From positions 248,001 to 312,000 of the forward strand of contig NZ_JABBFZ010000001.1 of NCBI RefSeq assembly GCF_012927125.1: a stretch of DNA of 64,000 nt, read 5' to 3'. Source of the stretch: Paraburkholderia antibiotica. GTDB lineage: Bacteria; Pseudomonadota; Gammaproteobacteria; Burkholderiales; Burkholderiaceae. Below the pieces are notes generated by a model. It saw only the letters and a program-made list of their open reading frames with translations, made no database searches and had not been told where the DNA came from. The position numbers and the translations under genes are program-made. Of this stretch, positions 30,197 to 39,042 are shown piece after piece (within the stretch, counting starts at the first letter, position 1; every line of letters begins with the position of its first letter).

Positions 30197-31132
30197 ATGA
30201 CGAATCTGGTAATTGCAGAACACGACAATACGTCGATCAAGGCCGCGACGCTGAACACCATCGCGGCGGCCCAGAAGGTCGGCGGTGATATTCACGTGCT
30301 GGTTGCAGGTCACAACGCACAGGCCGCGGCGGACGCCGCTGCGAAGATCGCCGGCGTTAGCAAGGTGCTGCTGGCCGACGCGCCGCAACTCGAAGCCGGC
30401 CTCGCGGAAAACGTCGAAGCGACCGTGCTGAACATCGCCAAGGATTACTCGCACATCCTCGCGCCGGCCACCGCCTACGGCAAGAACATCGCTCCGCGTA
30501 TCGCCGCGAAGCTCGACGTCGCGCAGATCAGCGACATCACCGCAGTGGATTCCGCCGACACGTTCGAGCGTCCGATCTACGCGGGCAACGCAATCGCCAC
30601 CGTGCAATCGGCTGACCCGATCAAGGTCATCACGGTCCGCTCGACGGGCTTCGACCCCGTTGCAGCCGAAGGCGGCAGCGCAGCGGTCGAGAAAATCGAA
30701 GCGGCAGCCGACAGCGGCATCTCGCAGTTCGTGAGCCGCGAAGTGACGAAGCTGGACCGTCCGGAACTGACGAGCGCGAAGATCATCGTGTCGGGCGGCC
30801 GCGGTCTCGGCAACGGCGAGAACTACACGAAAGTGCTCGAGCCGCTGGCGGACAAGCTCGGCGCGGCGCTGGGCGCATCGCGCGCGGCAGTCGATGCGGG
30901 CTTCGTGCCGAACGACTATCAGGTCGGCCAGACCGGCAAGATCGTCGCGCCGCAGCTGTACGTGGCGGTCGGCATCTCGGGTGCGATCCAGCATCTGGCC
31001 GGCATGAAGGACTCGAAGGTGATCGTCGCGATCAACAAGGATGAAGAAGCACCGATCTTCAGCGTCGCCGATTACGGCCTCGTCGGCGATCTGTTCACTG
31101 TCGTGCCGGAGCTCGTGAAAGAACTCGGCTAA
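30197..31132 (+). CDS. etfA: Electron transfer flavoprotein subunit alpha
   Basis: A 311-residue protein. The C-terminal FAD domain has [16 protein letters not shown] and Gly-Ile-Ser-Gly-Ala-Ile-Gln-His, all typical. It lies 14 nt after etfB and forms the heterodimer with it. Confidence 0.97.
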   Translation: MTNLVIAEHDNTSIKAATLNTIAAAQKVGGDIHVLVAGHNAQAAADAAAKIAGVSKVLLADAPQLEAGLAENVEATVLNIAKDYSHILAPATAYGKNIAPRIAAKLDVAQISDITAVDSADTFERPIYAGNAIATVQSADPIKVITVRSTGFDPVAAEGGSAAVEKIEAAADSGISQFVSREVTKLDRPELTSAKIIVSGGRGLGNGENYTKVLEPLADKLGAALGASRAAVDAGFVPNDYQVGQTGKIVAPQLYVAVGISGAIQHLAGMKDSKVIVAINKDEEAPIFSVADYGLVGDLFTVVPELVKELG

Positions 31133-31190
31133 GCGCCGCGGCGCCGGCAAGCCAGGGCAACCCGGCAGCGGCCGCTGACAGCAGCCAGGC

Positions 31191-31228
31191 AAAGGGCGCC
31201 GGACCGACCAGGTCCGGCGCCCTTTTTT
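31191..31228 (+). terminator. Rho-independent terminator after etfA
   Basis: A 15-bp stem (AAAGGGCGCCGGACC and its complement) with 5-nt loop and T6 tail, between etfA and the acyl-CoA dehydrogenase gene. Despite shared function, the two units are at least partly separate transcripts. Confidence 0.93.
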
Positions 31229-31250
31229 CATCTCAAGGGAGGAGTACACA

Positions 31251-33041
31251 ATGAGCTATACGGCGCCCATCAAGGACATGCTGTTCGTGATGAAAGAACT
31301 GGCCGGACTCGAAGACATCGCGAAGCTGCCCGGTTTCGAAGACGCCAACCTCGACACCGCGCAAGCCGTGCTCGACGAGTCGGCGAAGCTGTGCGGCGAA
31401 GTGCTCGCGCCGCTGAACGTCGAAGGCGATCGCAATCCGAGCAGCTGGAAGGACGGCGTCGTTACCGCGACGCCGGGTTTTAAGGACGCGTTCCGCCAGT
31501 TCGCCGAGGGCGGCTGGCAAGGCGTGCAGCATCCGCTCGACTACGAAGGGCAGGGCTTGCCGAAGCTGCTCGGCACGCCGTGCGTCGAAATGCTGAACGC
31601 GTCGAATCTGTCGTTCGCGCTGTGTCCGCTGCTGACCGACGGCGCGATCGAAGCGCTGCTGACCGCCGGCAGCGAAGCGCAGAAGCAGACCTTCGTGCCG
31701 AAGCTGATCTCCGGCGAGTGGACCGGCACGATGAACCTGACCGAGCCGCAGGCCGGCTCCGATCTCGCGCTCGTGCGCACGCGCGCCGAGCCGCAGGCCG
31801 ACGGGTCGTTCAAGCTGTTCGGCACGAAGATTTTCATCACGTGGGGCGAGCACGACATGGCGACGAACATCGCCCATCTCGTACTGGCGCGCACGCCGAG
31901 TGCGCCCGAAGGCGTGAAGGGCATTTCGCTGTTCCTCGTGCCGAAGTTTCTGGTCAATGAAGACGGTTCGCTCGGCGAGCGCAACGACGTGCATTGCGTG
32001 TCGATCGAACACAAGCTCGGCATCAAGGCGAGCCCGACCGCGGTGCTGCAGTTCGGCGATCACGGCGGCGCGATCGGTCAGTTGATCGGCGAAGAGAATC
32101 GCGGCCTCGAATACATGTTCATCATGATGAACGCCGCGCGTTTCGCGGTCGGCATGCAGGGCGTGGCGATCTCGGATCGTGCGTATCAGCACGCGGTCGC
32201 GTATGCGAAGGAGCGCGTGCAGAGCCGGCCGGTCGACGGTTCGGCGAAGCAGTCGGTCGCGATCATCCAGCATCCGGACGTGCGCCGTATGCTGTCGACG
32301 ATGCGCGCGCTCACCGAGGCATCGCGCGCGCTCGCGTATGTCGCGGCCGCGCATTGCGACGTCGCGCATCGCGATCCGGACGACGCGACGCGTGCGCGTC
32401 ATCAGGCCATCTACGAATACCTGGTGCCGATCGTGAAGGGCTGGAGCACGGAGCTGTCGATCGACGTGACGAGCCTCGGCGTGCAGGTGCATGGCGGCAT
32501 GGGCTTCATCGAGGAAACCGGCGCCGCGCAGTACTACCGCGACGCGCGCATTCTGCCGATCTACGAAGGCACCACCGCGATTCAGGCCAATGACCTGATC
32601 GGCCGCAAGACGCTGCGCGATGGCGGTAAGGTCGCGAAGGAGCTGCTCGCCGGCATCGCGCAGACCGTCGATGCGCTCGGCGCGCATCAGGGCGCGGCGT
32701 TCGCGTCGATGAAGACGCAGCTCGCGCACGGACAACGCGCGCTGGGCGCCGCAGTCGATTTTGTGCTCGCGAATGCCAAGGGCGACCCGAACGCGGTGTT
32801 TGCCGGCAGCGTGCCGTATCTGAAGCTCGCGGGCATCGTGCTCGGCGGCTGGCAGATGGCGCGCGCACTGCTCGCCGCGACGGCGAAGCGCGACGAGGAT
32901 CCGGCGTTTTATGGCGCGAAGATCGCGACCGCGCAGTTCTACGCGGAACACGTGCTGCCGCAGGCGGCCGCGCTCGAAGTGGCGATCGTCAGCGCGAAGG
33001 GTGGCGAGGGCGTGCTGGCGTTGTCGGCGGATCAGTTCTGA
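31251..33041 (+). CDS. Acyl-CoA dehydrogenase (long, about 600-residue form)
   Basis: A 596-residue flavoprotein. The middle holds the standard fold: Met-Asn-Leu-Thr-Glu-Pro-Gln-Ala-Gly-Ser-Asp, then Gly-Thr-Lys-Ile-Phe-Ile-Thr, and the C-terminal helical bundle with Gln-Val-His-Gly-Gly-Met-Gly-Phe and Ile-Tyr-Glu-Gly-Thr-Thr, the Glu being the likely catalytic base. About 120 further C-terminal residues mark the long-form family found in betaproteobacterial beta-oxidation clusters. It passes electrons to the neighbouring EtfBA. GGGAGGAG precedes the ATG. Chain-length preference cannot be read. Confidence 0.93.
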   Translation: MSYTAPIKDMLFVMKELAGLEDIAKLPGFEDANLDTAQAVLDESAKLCGEVLAPLNVEGDRNPSSWKDGVVTATPGFKDAFRQFAEGGWQGVQHPLDYEGQGLPKLLGTPCVEMLNASNLSFALCPLLTDGAIEALLTAGSEAQKQTFVPKLISGEWTGTMNLTEPQAGSDLALVRTRAEPQADGSFKLFGTKIFITWGEHDMATNIAHLVLARTPSAPEGVKGISLFLVPKFLVNEDGSLGERNDVHCVSIEHKLGIKASPTAVLQFGDHGGAIGQLIGEENRGLEYMFIMMNAARFAVGMQGVAISDRAYQHAVAYAKERVQSRPVDGSAKQSVAIIQHPDVRRMLSTMRALTEASRALAYVAAAHCDVAHRDPDDATRARHQAIYEYLVPIVKGWSTELSIDVTSLGVQVHGGMGFIEETGAAQYYRDARILPIYEGTTAIQANDLIGRKTLRDGGKVAKELLAGIAQTVDALGAHQGAAFASMKTQLAHGQRALGAAVDFVLANAKGDPNAVFAGSVPYLKLAGIVLGGWQMARALLAATAKRDEDPAFYGAKIATAQFYAEHVLPQAAALEVAIVSAKGGEGVLALSADQF

Positions 33042-33063
33042 GCGTGCGCAGTCGACGCAGGTA

Positions 33064-33089
33064 TCGAGCCTGATGTTCGAGCCTGATGA
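33064..33089 (+). repeat. 13-bp tandem duplication after the acyl-CoA dehydrogenase
   Basis: TCGAGCCTGATG followed by one base, repeated head to tail (33064-33076 and 33077-33089), 22 nt after the stop codon and just before the terminator. Each copy carries a TGA. Confidence 0.9.
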
Positions 33090-33094
33090 AATGC

Positions 33095-33126
33095 AAACGG
33101 CGCCTTGCGAGGCGCCGTTTGTTTTT
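33095..33126 (+). terminator. Terminator of the acyl-CoA dehydrogenase gene
   Basis: AAACGGCGCC pairs with GGCGCCGTTT around a short loop and is followed by GTTTTT. It lies between the plus-strand dehydrogenase and the convergent dadA. Confidence 0.88.
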
Positions 33127-33199
33127 GCCGTGGTAGTTTTACCGCTTGCGTGGGCGGCGGCGGTTTGCCGTCGCCCGCATGCTCATTTTGAGTCGTCAC

Positions 33200-34486
33200 T
33201 CAGGCATAAGCCGGCCGATGTTCTCCCGCGGTTTCGCCGAGATAGCGATGCACCGACAGATCGTCCGCGCGGATGGCCGGCTGCTTGCCCGACATCAGAT
33301 CGGCGAGCAGTTGCCCCGAGCCGCACGACATCGTCCAGCCGAGCGTGCCGTGGCCGGTGTTCAGGAACAGGTTCGGCACCGGCGTACGGCCGACGATCGG
33401 CGTGCCGTCCGGCGTCATCGGCCGCAGACCGGTCCAGAACGTCGCCTTCGACGTGTCGCCGCCGCCTGGGAACAGATCGTTCACGCACAGTTCGAGCGTT
33501 TCGCGACGCGCCTGGCGCAACGATTTGTCGAAGCCGACGATCTCAGCCATCCCGCCGACGCGAATCCGGTCGTCGAAACGCGTGATCGCGATCTTGTAGG
33601 TCTCGTCGAGCACGGTCGAGACGGGAGCAGCCGCCGCATCGACGATCGGCGCGGTGATCGAATAGCCCTTCAGCGGATAGACCGGAATCTTCACGATGCC
33701 GTCGAGGAAGCGCGTCGAGTACGAACCGAGCGCGACGACGAACGAATCCGCCCGCACCAGCTCGCTGCCGCACTGCACGCCGGCGATGCGGTCGCCGGCC
33801 ATCGCAAGCGCGTCGATCGACGTGTTGTAGCGGAATTTGACGCCGAGTTCTTCGGCGAGCGCGGCGAGGCGGGTCGTGAACATCTGGCAGTCGCCGGTTT
33901 CGTCGCCCGGCAGACGCAGGCCGCCGGTCAGCTTGTGCGACACCGCGGCGAGCGCCGGTTCGGCCTTCGCCAGTTCGGCCGCCGACAGCAGTTCGTACGG
34001 CACATTGGCGTCGCGCAGCACCGCGATGTCTTTCGCGGCGCCGTCGAATTGCTGCTGGGTGCGGAACACCTGCAACGTGCCGCCGGTGCGGCCTTCGTAA
34101 CTAATGCCGGTGTCGGCGCGCAGCGCCTGCAGGCAGTCGCGGCTGTATTCGGCGAGCCGCACCATGCGGCCCTTGTTGACCGCGTAGCGCGACGCGGTGC
34201 AGTTCTGCAGCATTTGCCACATCCATTGCAGCTGGAACGCGCTGCCGTCGAGTCGGATCGCGAGCGGCGCATGCTTCTGGAACATCCACTTGACGGCCTT
34301 CAGTGGCACGCCCGGTGCAGCCCACGGCGATGCATAGCCCGGCGAGATCTGGCCGGCGTTGGCGAAGCTGGTTTCGAGCGCCGGGCCGGCCTCGCGATCG
34401 ATGACGGTGACTTCGTGACCTGCGCGCGCCAGATAATACGCACTCGTCACGCCGACGACGCCACTGCCCAAAACGACGACTCGCAT
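33200..34486 (-). CDS. dadA: D-amino acid dehydrogenase
   Basis: A 428-residue FAD enzyme that oxidises D-amino acids, chiefly D-alanine, to keto acids and feeds electrons to quinones at the inner membrane. The dinucleotide loop Leu-Gly-Ser-Gly-Val-Val-Gly-Val is at residues 6-13. Arg-Val-Gly-Gly-Met-Ala-Glu and [10 protein letters not shown] near the C-terminus are typical of DadA. Length fits the family exactly with the ATG at 34486. It is divergent from an Lrp-type gene. Confidence 0.95.
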   Translation of the reverse strand: MRVVVLGSGVVGVTSAYYLARAGHEVTVIDREAGPALETSFANAGQISPGYASPWAAPGVPLKAVKWMFQKHAPLAIRLDGSAFQLQWMWQMLQNCTASRYAVNKGRMVRLAEYSRDCLQALRADTGISYEGRTGGTLQVFRTQQQFDGAAKDIAVLRDANVPYELLSAAELAKAEPALAAVSHKLTGGLRLPGDETGDCQMFTTRLAALAEELGVKFRYNTSIDALAMAGDRIAGVQCGSELVRADSFVVALGSYSTRFLDGIVKIPVYPLKGYSITAPIVDAAAAPVSTVLDETYKIAITRFDDRIRVGGMAEIVGFDKSLRQARRETLELCVNDLFPGGGDTSKATFWTGLRPMTPDGTPIVGRTPVPNLFLNTGHGTLGWTMSCGSGQLLADLMSGKQPAIRADDLSVHRYLGETAGEHRPAYA

Positions 34487-34603
34487 AGCTGCTCCAGGGA
34501 TTCGGAAAGAGAGTGAGGGCACGGTTTTCGTCGTTGAATTCGGTCTGATTCGTCTCGACGAGCTGTAACGCGAGGTGAAATGCGTTTTGCCCAGTGTTAA
34601 CCG

Positions 34604-34618
34604 CTATACTATTTATAG
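34604..34618. promoter_or_regulatory. Palindrome CTATA-N5-TATAG in the dadA/lrp divergent region
   Basis: A 15-bp AT-rich inverted repeat between the divergent dadA and Lrp-type genes, overlapping TATACT-like -10 sequence. Lrp-family proteins bind such 15-bp AT-rich palindromes, so this is the likely shared operator. Confidence 0.5.
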
Positions 34619-34666
34619 TCATGTAGGTTTTGTTATCGTATTTTTCCAGATTTCAGAAAAAACACC

Positions 34667-35155
34667 ATGCGTACACAGCGCCAGCCCGTGCGGGCTCTCG
34701 ACAAGCTGGATCACAAGATCCTGCGGCTGTTGCAACAGGACGGCCGGATGGCGATGAAAGACCTCGCGGAGCAGGTCGGGCTGTCGGTGACCCCGTGCAT
34801 CGAGCGGGTCAAGCGGATGGAGCGCGACGGTGTGATCACCGGCTACTACGCGCGTGTGAATCCGGCCGAACTGGGCGCGGCGCTGCTGGTGTTCGTCGAG
34901 ATCACGCTCGACCACAAGAGCGGCAACATGTTCGACCAGTTCCGGCGCGAGGTGCAGAAGATCCCCGAGGTGCTCGAATGCCACCTCGTGTCGGGCGATT
35001 TCGACTACCTGATCAAGGCGCGGATCGGCGAAATGGCCGACTACCGCAAGCTGCTCGGCGACATCCTGTTGCAACTGCCGGGCGCGGTGCAGTCGAAGAG
35101 CTATGTGGTGATGGAGGAGATCAAGGAGACGTTGACGATTCCGGTCGGCGAATAG
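34667..35155 (+). CDS. Lrp/AsnC-family transcriptional regulator
   Basis: A 162-residue protein. It has an N-terminal winged helix-turn-helix (about residues 10-65; Asp-Leu-Ala-Glu-Gln-Val-Gly-Leu-Ser, then Ile-Glu-Arg-Val-Lys-Arg) and a C-terminal RAM ligand-binding domain with Val-Ser-Gly-Asp-Phe-Asp-Tyr-Leu. It closely resembles the global-Lrp/BkdR type. Divergence from dadA suggests alanine- or leucine-responsive control of D-alanine breakdown, as shown for DadR-type regulators in pseudomonads. Confidence 0.94.
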   Translation: MRTQRQPVRALDKLDHKILRLLQQDGRMAMKDLAEQVGLSVTPCIERVKRMERDGVITGYYARVNPAELGAALLVFVEITLDHKSGNMFDQFRREVQKIPEVLECHLVSGDFDYLIKARIGEMADYRKLLGDILLQLPGAVQSKSYVVMEEIKETLTIPVGE

Positions 35156-35244
35156 ATGGGGACTTAGGACTTACGGAGCGGCGCTCGTAGGCGTTGGGCA
35201 TCGCCCGGTTGGACTAACGCGGCACTCGACAAACGGCGTAAACA

Positions 35245-35260
35245 CTGTATATTTATACAG
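35245..35260. promoter_or_regulatory. Putative LexA (SOS) box CTGTATATTTATACAG
   Basis: CTGT-N8-ACAG with an all-AT centre, one base from the E. coli consensus core CTGTATATATATACAG. It sits 72 nt before the likely GTG start (35333) of the radical SAM gene. The box is the centre of a longer imperfect inverted repeat (AAACGGCG at 35231-35238 and CGCCGTTT at about 35269-35276, followed by T residues), which might also terminate the lrp transcript. Confidence 0.75.
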
Positions 35261-35332
35261 GTGTTTTGCGCCGTTTTTGTTGTTAGTGCCCAGCGCTTCC
35301 TGCCCCGTTTTTCTGCCCTCGTGTGCCTCGCC

Positions 35333-36487
35333 GTGGATACCCCCGACACTCCTGACGTTCCGGAATTTCCGATCGCACCGCCGGCGCCTCGCAAGGGGCG
35401 CGGGGCGGTCGCGAATCTGCAGGGCCGCTATGAAGTCGACCAGCGTGAAGCCGTCGACGATGGCTGGCAGGCGGCCGAAGAAGACGGCGAACCGAAAGCG
35501 CTGCGCACGCAGGTGTTCGAGGAGCGCGCCAAAACCATCCTCACGCGCAACGCGTCGCCGGATATTCCGTTTTCCGTGTCGCTGAATCCGTATCGCGGTT
35601 GCGAGCACGGTTGCATCTACTGCTTCGCGCGGCCCACGCACAGTTATCTCGGGTTGTCGCCGGGGCTCGATTTCGAAAGCCGCATCTACGCGAAAATCAA
35701 TGCGCCGGAGCTGCTCGAGCGGGAGTTGTCGAAGAAGTCGTATGTGCCGGAGCCGATCGCGCTCGGTGTCGCCACCGACGCATGGCAGCCGGCCGAACGC
35801 GATCTGCGTCTCACGCGCCGCGTGATCGAAGTGCTGAGCGAGCGCAATCAGCCGTTCGCGGCGATCACCAAGTCGTCGTTGATCGAGCGCGACATCGACC
35901 TGCTCGCGCCCATGGCCGCGCGCGGGCAGTTCATGGCGGCGATCACGATCACGACATTGGATGCCGACATTGCGCGCACGCTCGAACCGCGCGCGGCCAC
36001 GCCGTCGCGTCGGCTACGCGCCATCCGCACGCTCAGCGAGGCGGGCATTCCGGTCGGCGTCAGCATTGCGCCCGTGATTCCATTCGTCACCGAACAGGAT
36101 ATGGAGCGCGTGCTCGAAGCCTGCGCGGAAGCGGGCGCGAGCAACGCCAGCTATATCGTGCTGCGCTTGCCATGGGAAGTCGCGCCGCTATTCAAGGACT
36201 GGCTCGCCGCGCATTTCCCGGATCGGGCCGAGCGCGTGATGAACCGGGTGCGCGATATGCGCGGCGGCAAGGACTACGACTCGTCGTTTGCGAAACGCAT
36301 GAAAGGGGAAGGCCTGTGGGCCGACCTGCTCAGGCAGCGCTTTCACAAGGCCGTGCGCCGCCTCGGGCTGAACGAGCGCGAGCGCGGCATTCTCGATATG
36401 TCGCACTTCCGGCGGATCGAGCCGTCGGTTGCGGCAGGGCAGGCTACGGCGTCGGAGCGGGACAATCCGCAACTACGGCTTTTCTGA
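35333..36487 (+). CDS. PA0069-family radical SAM protein
   Basis: A radical SAM enzyme of about 384 residues. The iron-sulfur motif is Cys-Glu-His-Gly-Cys-Ile-Tyr-Cys. The family (PA0069, Rv2578c) resembles spore photoproduct lyase, but no reaction has been shown as far as I recall. The start is uncertain: an in-frame GTG at 35261 would overlap the region just after the LexA box, while GTGs at 35321 and 35333 leave room for a promoter and leader, so 35333 is preferred. The LexA box suggests induction by DNA damage. Confidence 0.9.
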   Translation: MDTPDTPDVPEFPIAPPAPRKGRGAVANLQGRYEVDQREAVDDGWQAAEEDGEPKALRTQVFEERAKTILTRNASPDIPFSVSLNPYRGCEHGCIYCFARPTHSYLGLSPGLDFESRIYAKINAPELLERELSKKSYVPEPIALGVATDAWQPAERDLRLTRRVIEVLSERNQPFAAITKSSLIERDIDLLAPMAARGQFMAAITITTLDADIARTLEPRAATPSRRLRAIRTLSEAGIPVGVSIAPVIPFVTEQDMERVLEACAEAGASNASYIVLRLPWEVAPLFKDWLAAHFPDRAERVMNRVRDMRGGKDYDSSFAKRMKGEGLWADLLRQRFHKAVRRLGLNERERGILDMSHFRRIEPSVAAGQATASERDNPQLRLF

Positions 36488-36536
36488 TGCGTGTGAAGCG
36501 CCGCTGCCGATGCCGGTGCAGCGCGACGCATGCCGC

Positions 36537-37004
36537 TTACTGCGAGATCGCCTTGGCGGCTTCGACCTGACTTTCGAAGTAGGTCTGGAACGACAGCGCG
36601 AGACCGGTCATCAGCAGGAACGCGCCGATCAGCAGCGAGAAGATCACGACGAAAATGACCGTCCAGCCGGAGCGGCTTTTGCGTTGCGTGTGGGCGTTGA
36701 ACTGTTCGTCCCATTTCTGATCCGGCCGCAAGCCATACACGAGCGCGGCAAGAAACGCGGCGAACAGGGAAATGGCGCCGATGGTCGCGAGCACCCAGCC
36801 GAGTATCGACGCGCGCTCGGTGGCGATCAGCAGCATCACGCCCGGAATACCGATCAGCGTGCCGAGCAGATGCGCCCAGCCGTAGAGGTCGCGCGTGCCG
36901 TACAGATAAAAGCGGTGGGCGCCGAGGCTGCCGAACAGGAACGCCAGGGCGGCGGTAATCGTCTTGGATCTGAAGCGCGGGGAACTCGAAGCAACGGTGG
37001 ACAT
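36537..37004 (-). CDS. TM2-domain membrane protein
   Basis: A 155-residue inner-membrane protein with about four helices. The N-terminal segment Leu-Phe-Gly-Ser-Leu-Gly-Ala-His-Arg-Phe-Tyr-Leu-Tyr-Gly is the TM2 signature (Gly-x-His-Arg-Phe-Tyr-x-Gly). The C-terminal helix (about residues 112-140) has no known family. Function unknown. The 290 bp upstream, to the sugar dehydrogenase, shows no clear element. Confidence 0.85.
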   Translation of the reverse strand: MSTVASSSPRFRSKTITAALAFLFGSLGAHRFYLYGTRDLYGWAHLLGTLIGIPGVMLLIATERASILGWVLATIGAISLFAAFLAALVYGLRPDQKWDEQFNAHTQRKSRSGWTVIFVVIFSLLIGAFLLMTGLALSFQTYFESQVEAAKAISQ

Positions 37005-37294
37005 AAACGCGTGGGCAGAGTGACAGGCGGTCGAAAGGAGTGCCGCGCGGTGGGGCGCGGACCGACGCGCATTCTACGCCGGTCACGCGCGGGCGGTCAC
37101 TTCGGGGGCGAGGGTGGGCTATCGGATGGTCGTGAATGACGCGGGCGTGGGGAGCTTTGGCGCTTGCGCGGCGACGAGGAGGTTCCGAGGAACGTCGCTC
37201 GACGCGGCATGGGCGAGAGCCTCGGGCTGAACTCGTCGTGGCAGTCCGCCGTTCGTGAGCACGGCCGCGCTGCTCAGCCGCGCGCTCTGTCACA

Positions 37295-38482
37295 TTACGG
37301 CGCCGAATACGTCACGCGATAAATCGCGCCGGCCGTATCGTCGCTGATCAGCAGCGAGCCGTCGGGCAGCGGCAGCACGTCGGCGGGGCGACCCCAGACG
37401 GCTTCGCCGGGTTGCAGCCAGCCTTCCGCGAAGACTTGCTGGCGCGCGTGGCTGCCGTCCGGATCGGTGATCACGCGCACCACGCGGTAGCCGACCTTCT
37501 TGCTGCGGTTCCATGAACCGTGCTCGGCGATGAAGATGTTGTTGCGGTAGTCGGCCGGAAACATTGGACCATCGTAAAAGCGCATGCCGAGTGCCGCCAC
37601 GTGCGCGCCGAGCGTGACCACGGGCGGGGTGAACTCGCTGCACGGATGGTCTTTGCCGAACTCGGGGTCGGGCGTGTCGCCGCCGTGGCAGTACGGAAAG
37701 CCGAAATGCATGCCGGCTCGCGGGGCGTGATTGAACTTGTCGTTGGGGATGTCGTCGCCGAGCAGGTCGCGGCCGTTGTCGGTGAACCACAGTTCGTGCG
37801 TGACCGGATGCCACGCGAAGCCGACCGAATTGCGGATGCCGCGCGCGAAGACTTCATAGTGGCTGCCATCCGGATCCATCCGGCCGATCAGCGCAAAACG
37901 GTTCGGATCCTTGTCGCAGATATTGCAGGGCGCGCCCTGCGGCACATAGAGCTTGCCGTCCGGGCCGAATGCGATGAATTTCCAGCCGTGGTGGGTCTCG
38001 GTGGGCAGCTTGTCGGTGATGACGACGGACTTCGGCGGATCGTTCAGATGGGAATCGATGGCATCGAAGCGGACGATTTTCGACACCGCGGACACGTACA
38101 GCGCGCCGTCATGCCAGGCCACGCCGGCCGGCATCTGCAGGCCGGAGGCGATCACGTGGCGGTCCGTCACGCGGCCGTTCTGCAACTCCAGCGCATAGAC
38201 GTGTCCGTCGAGACTGCCTATATAAAGGATGCCTTTCGGCGACAGCGCCATCGCGCGCGCGCTCGGCACGTCATCCGACAGCACCTCGATATGAAAGCCC
38301 GGCGGCAGTTTGATTTTCTCGATCGGCAGCGCGGCGGCCGCGGCTGTCAGCATGGGCGCGGCGAGTAGAACGGCGGCTGCTGCGCGTAGAATCCGGCTTC
38401 GCGTTGTGCGGGCGGCGCCGGCAAAGCGCACGAAGAAGGCAAAAAAAGCGGGCAGAAACGGGATGGTCGACGGACGTTTCAC
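37295..38482 (-). CDS. PQQ-dependent sugar dehydrogenase / sorbosone dehydrogenase family
   Basis: A 395-residue secreted six-bladed beta-propeller. The N-terminus has an Arg-rich start and a long hydrophobic export segment (to about residue 50). The body shows repeated blade motifs (Gly-Pro-Asp-Gly-Lys-Leu-Tyr; Gly-Ser-Trp-Asn-Arg; Leu-Leu-Ile-Ser-Asp-Asp). A pair of cysteines at Pro-Cys-Asn-Ile-Cys is typical of the L-sorbosone dehydrogenase subfamily. Likely periplasmic oxidation of a sugar or aldose with PQQ; cofactor and substrate are inferred. Confidence 0.87.
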   Translation of the reverse strand: MKRPSTIPFLPAFFAFFVRFAGAARTTRSRILRAAAAVLLAAPMLTAAAAALPIEKIKLPPGFHIEVLSDDVPSARAMALSPKGILYIGSLDGHVYALELQNGRVTDRHVIASGLQMPAGVAWHDGALYVSAVSKIVRFDAIDSHLNDPPKSVVITDKLPTETHHGWKFIAFGPDGKLYVPQGAPCNICDKDPNRFALIGRMDPDGSHYEVFARGIRNSVGFAWHPVTHELWFTDNGRDLLGDDIPNDKFNHAPRAGMHFGFPYCHGGDTPDPEFGKDHPCSEFTPPVVTLGAHVAALGMRFYDGPMFPADYRNNIFIAEHGSWNRSKKVGYRVVRVITDPDGSHARQQVFAEGWLQPGEAVWGRPADVLPLPDGSLLISDDTAGAIYRVTYSAP

Positions 38483-38579
38483 GGGCGCTCCCTCAGGAAA
38501 TTCGGGCGTTTGGGCGGGTTCGCGGGCTTCTCGTGGAAGGCCGGCGCAGCCTCGTCGCTCAGTTTATCCCGGTAAGTGT

Positions 38580-38608
38580 TTGTTATGGCGTCAGTTTCCC
38601 GCTATAAT
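38580..38608 (+). promoter_or_regulatory. Sigma-70 promoter of rpsP operon
   Basis: TTGTTA (38580-38585), a 17-bp spacer and TATAAT (38603-38608), 46 nt before the rpsP ATG. This is the best -35/-10 pair noticed in the window and fits a strongly expressed ribosomal operon. Confidence 0.85.
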
Positions 38609-38653
38609 CGCGTGTTTCAGTCGTTCCGAACCCCGGTTTTCAAGGATTCTAGT

Positions 38654-38908
38654 ATGGTCATCATCCGCTTGGCTCGTGGCGGCTCCAAGAAGCGCCCGTT
38701 CTACAACATCGTTGCCACCGATTCGCGTAGCCGTCGTGACGGCCGCTTCATCGAGCGCGTCGGCTTCTACAACCCGGTCGCTACGAAGGGCGAAGCCCTG
38801 CGTATCGCTCAGGACCGCCTGACGTACTGGCAAGGTGTTGGCGCACAACTGTCGCCGACCGTTGCACGTCTCGTGAAGGAAGCGCAAAAGGCGCAGCCGG
38901 CTGCTTAA
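38654..38908 (+). CDS. rpsP: 30S ribosomal protein S16
   Basis: An 84-residue protein starting [17 protein letters not shown], the S16 N-terminus. It stabilises the 5' domain of 16S rRNA. First gene of the rpsP-rimM-trmD-rplS operon. The earlier open frame lacks similarity, so the ATG at 38654 is chosen. A 9-bp hairpin (38950-38970) lies between it and rimM. Confidence 0.98.
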   Translation: MVIIRLARGGSKKRPFYNIVATDSRSRRDGRFIERVGFYNPVATKGEALRIAQDRLTYWQGVGAQLSPTVARLVKEAQKAQPAA

Positions 38909-39042
38909 GATGGCGGCCCGCATGCGTATCGTCGTCGGCGTGGCCGGCGGCTCGCGCAGCTTGCGCGAGCAGTCCGATGCGCAAATTGTTTCACTGATGC
39001 AGGTGCCAAAGCTGGCAGCGAAGTTGTCGTTGAGGATATCTC

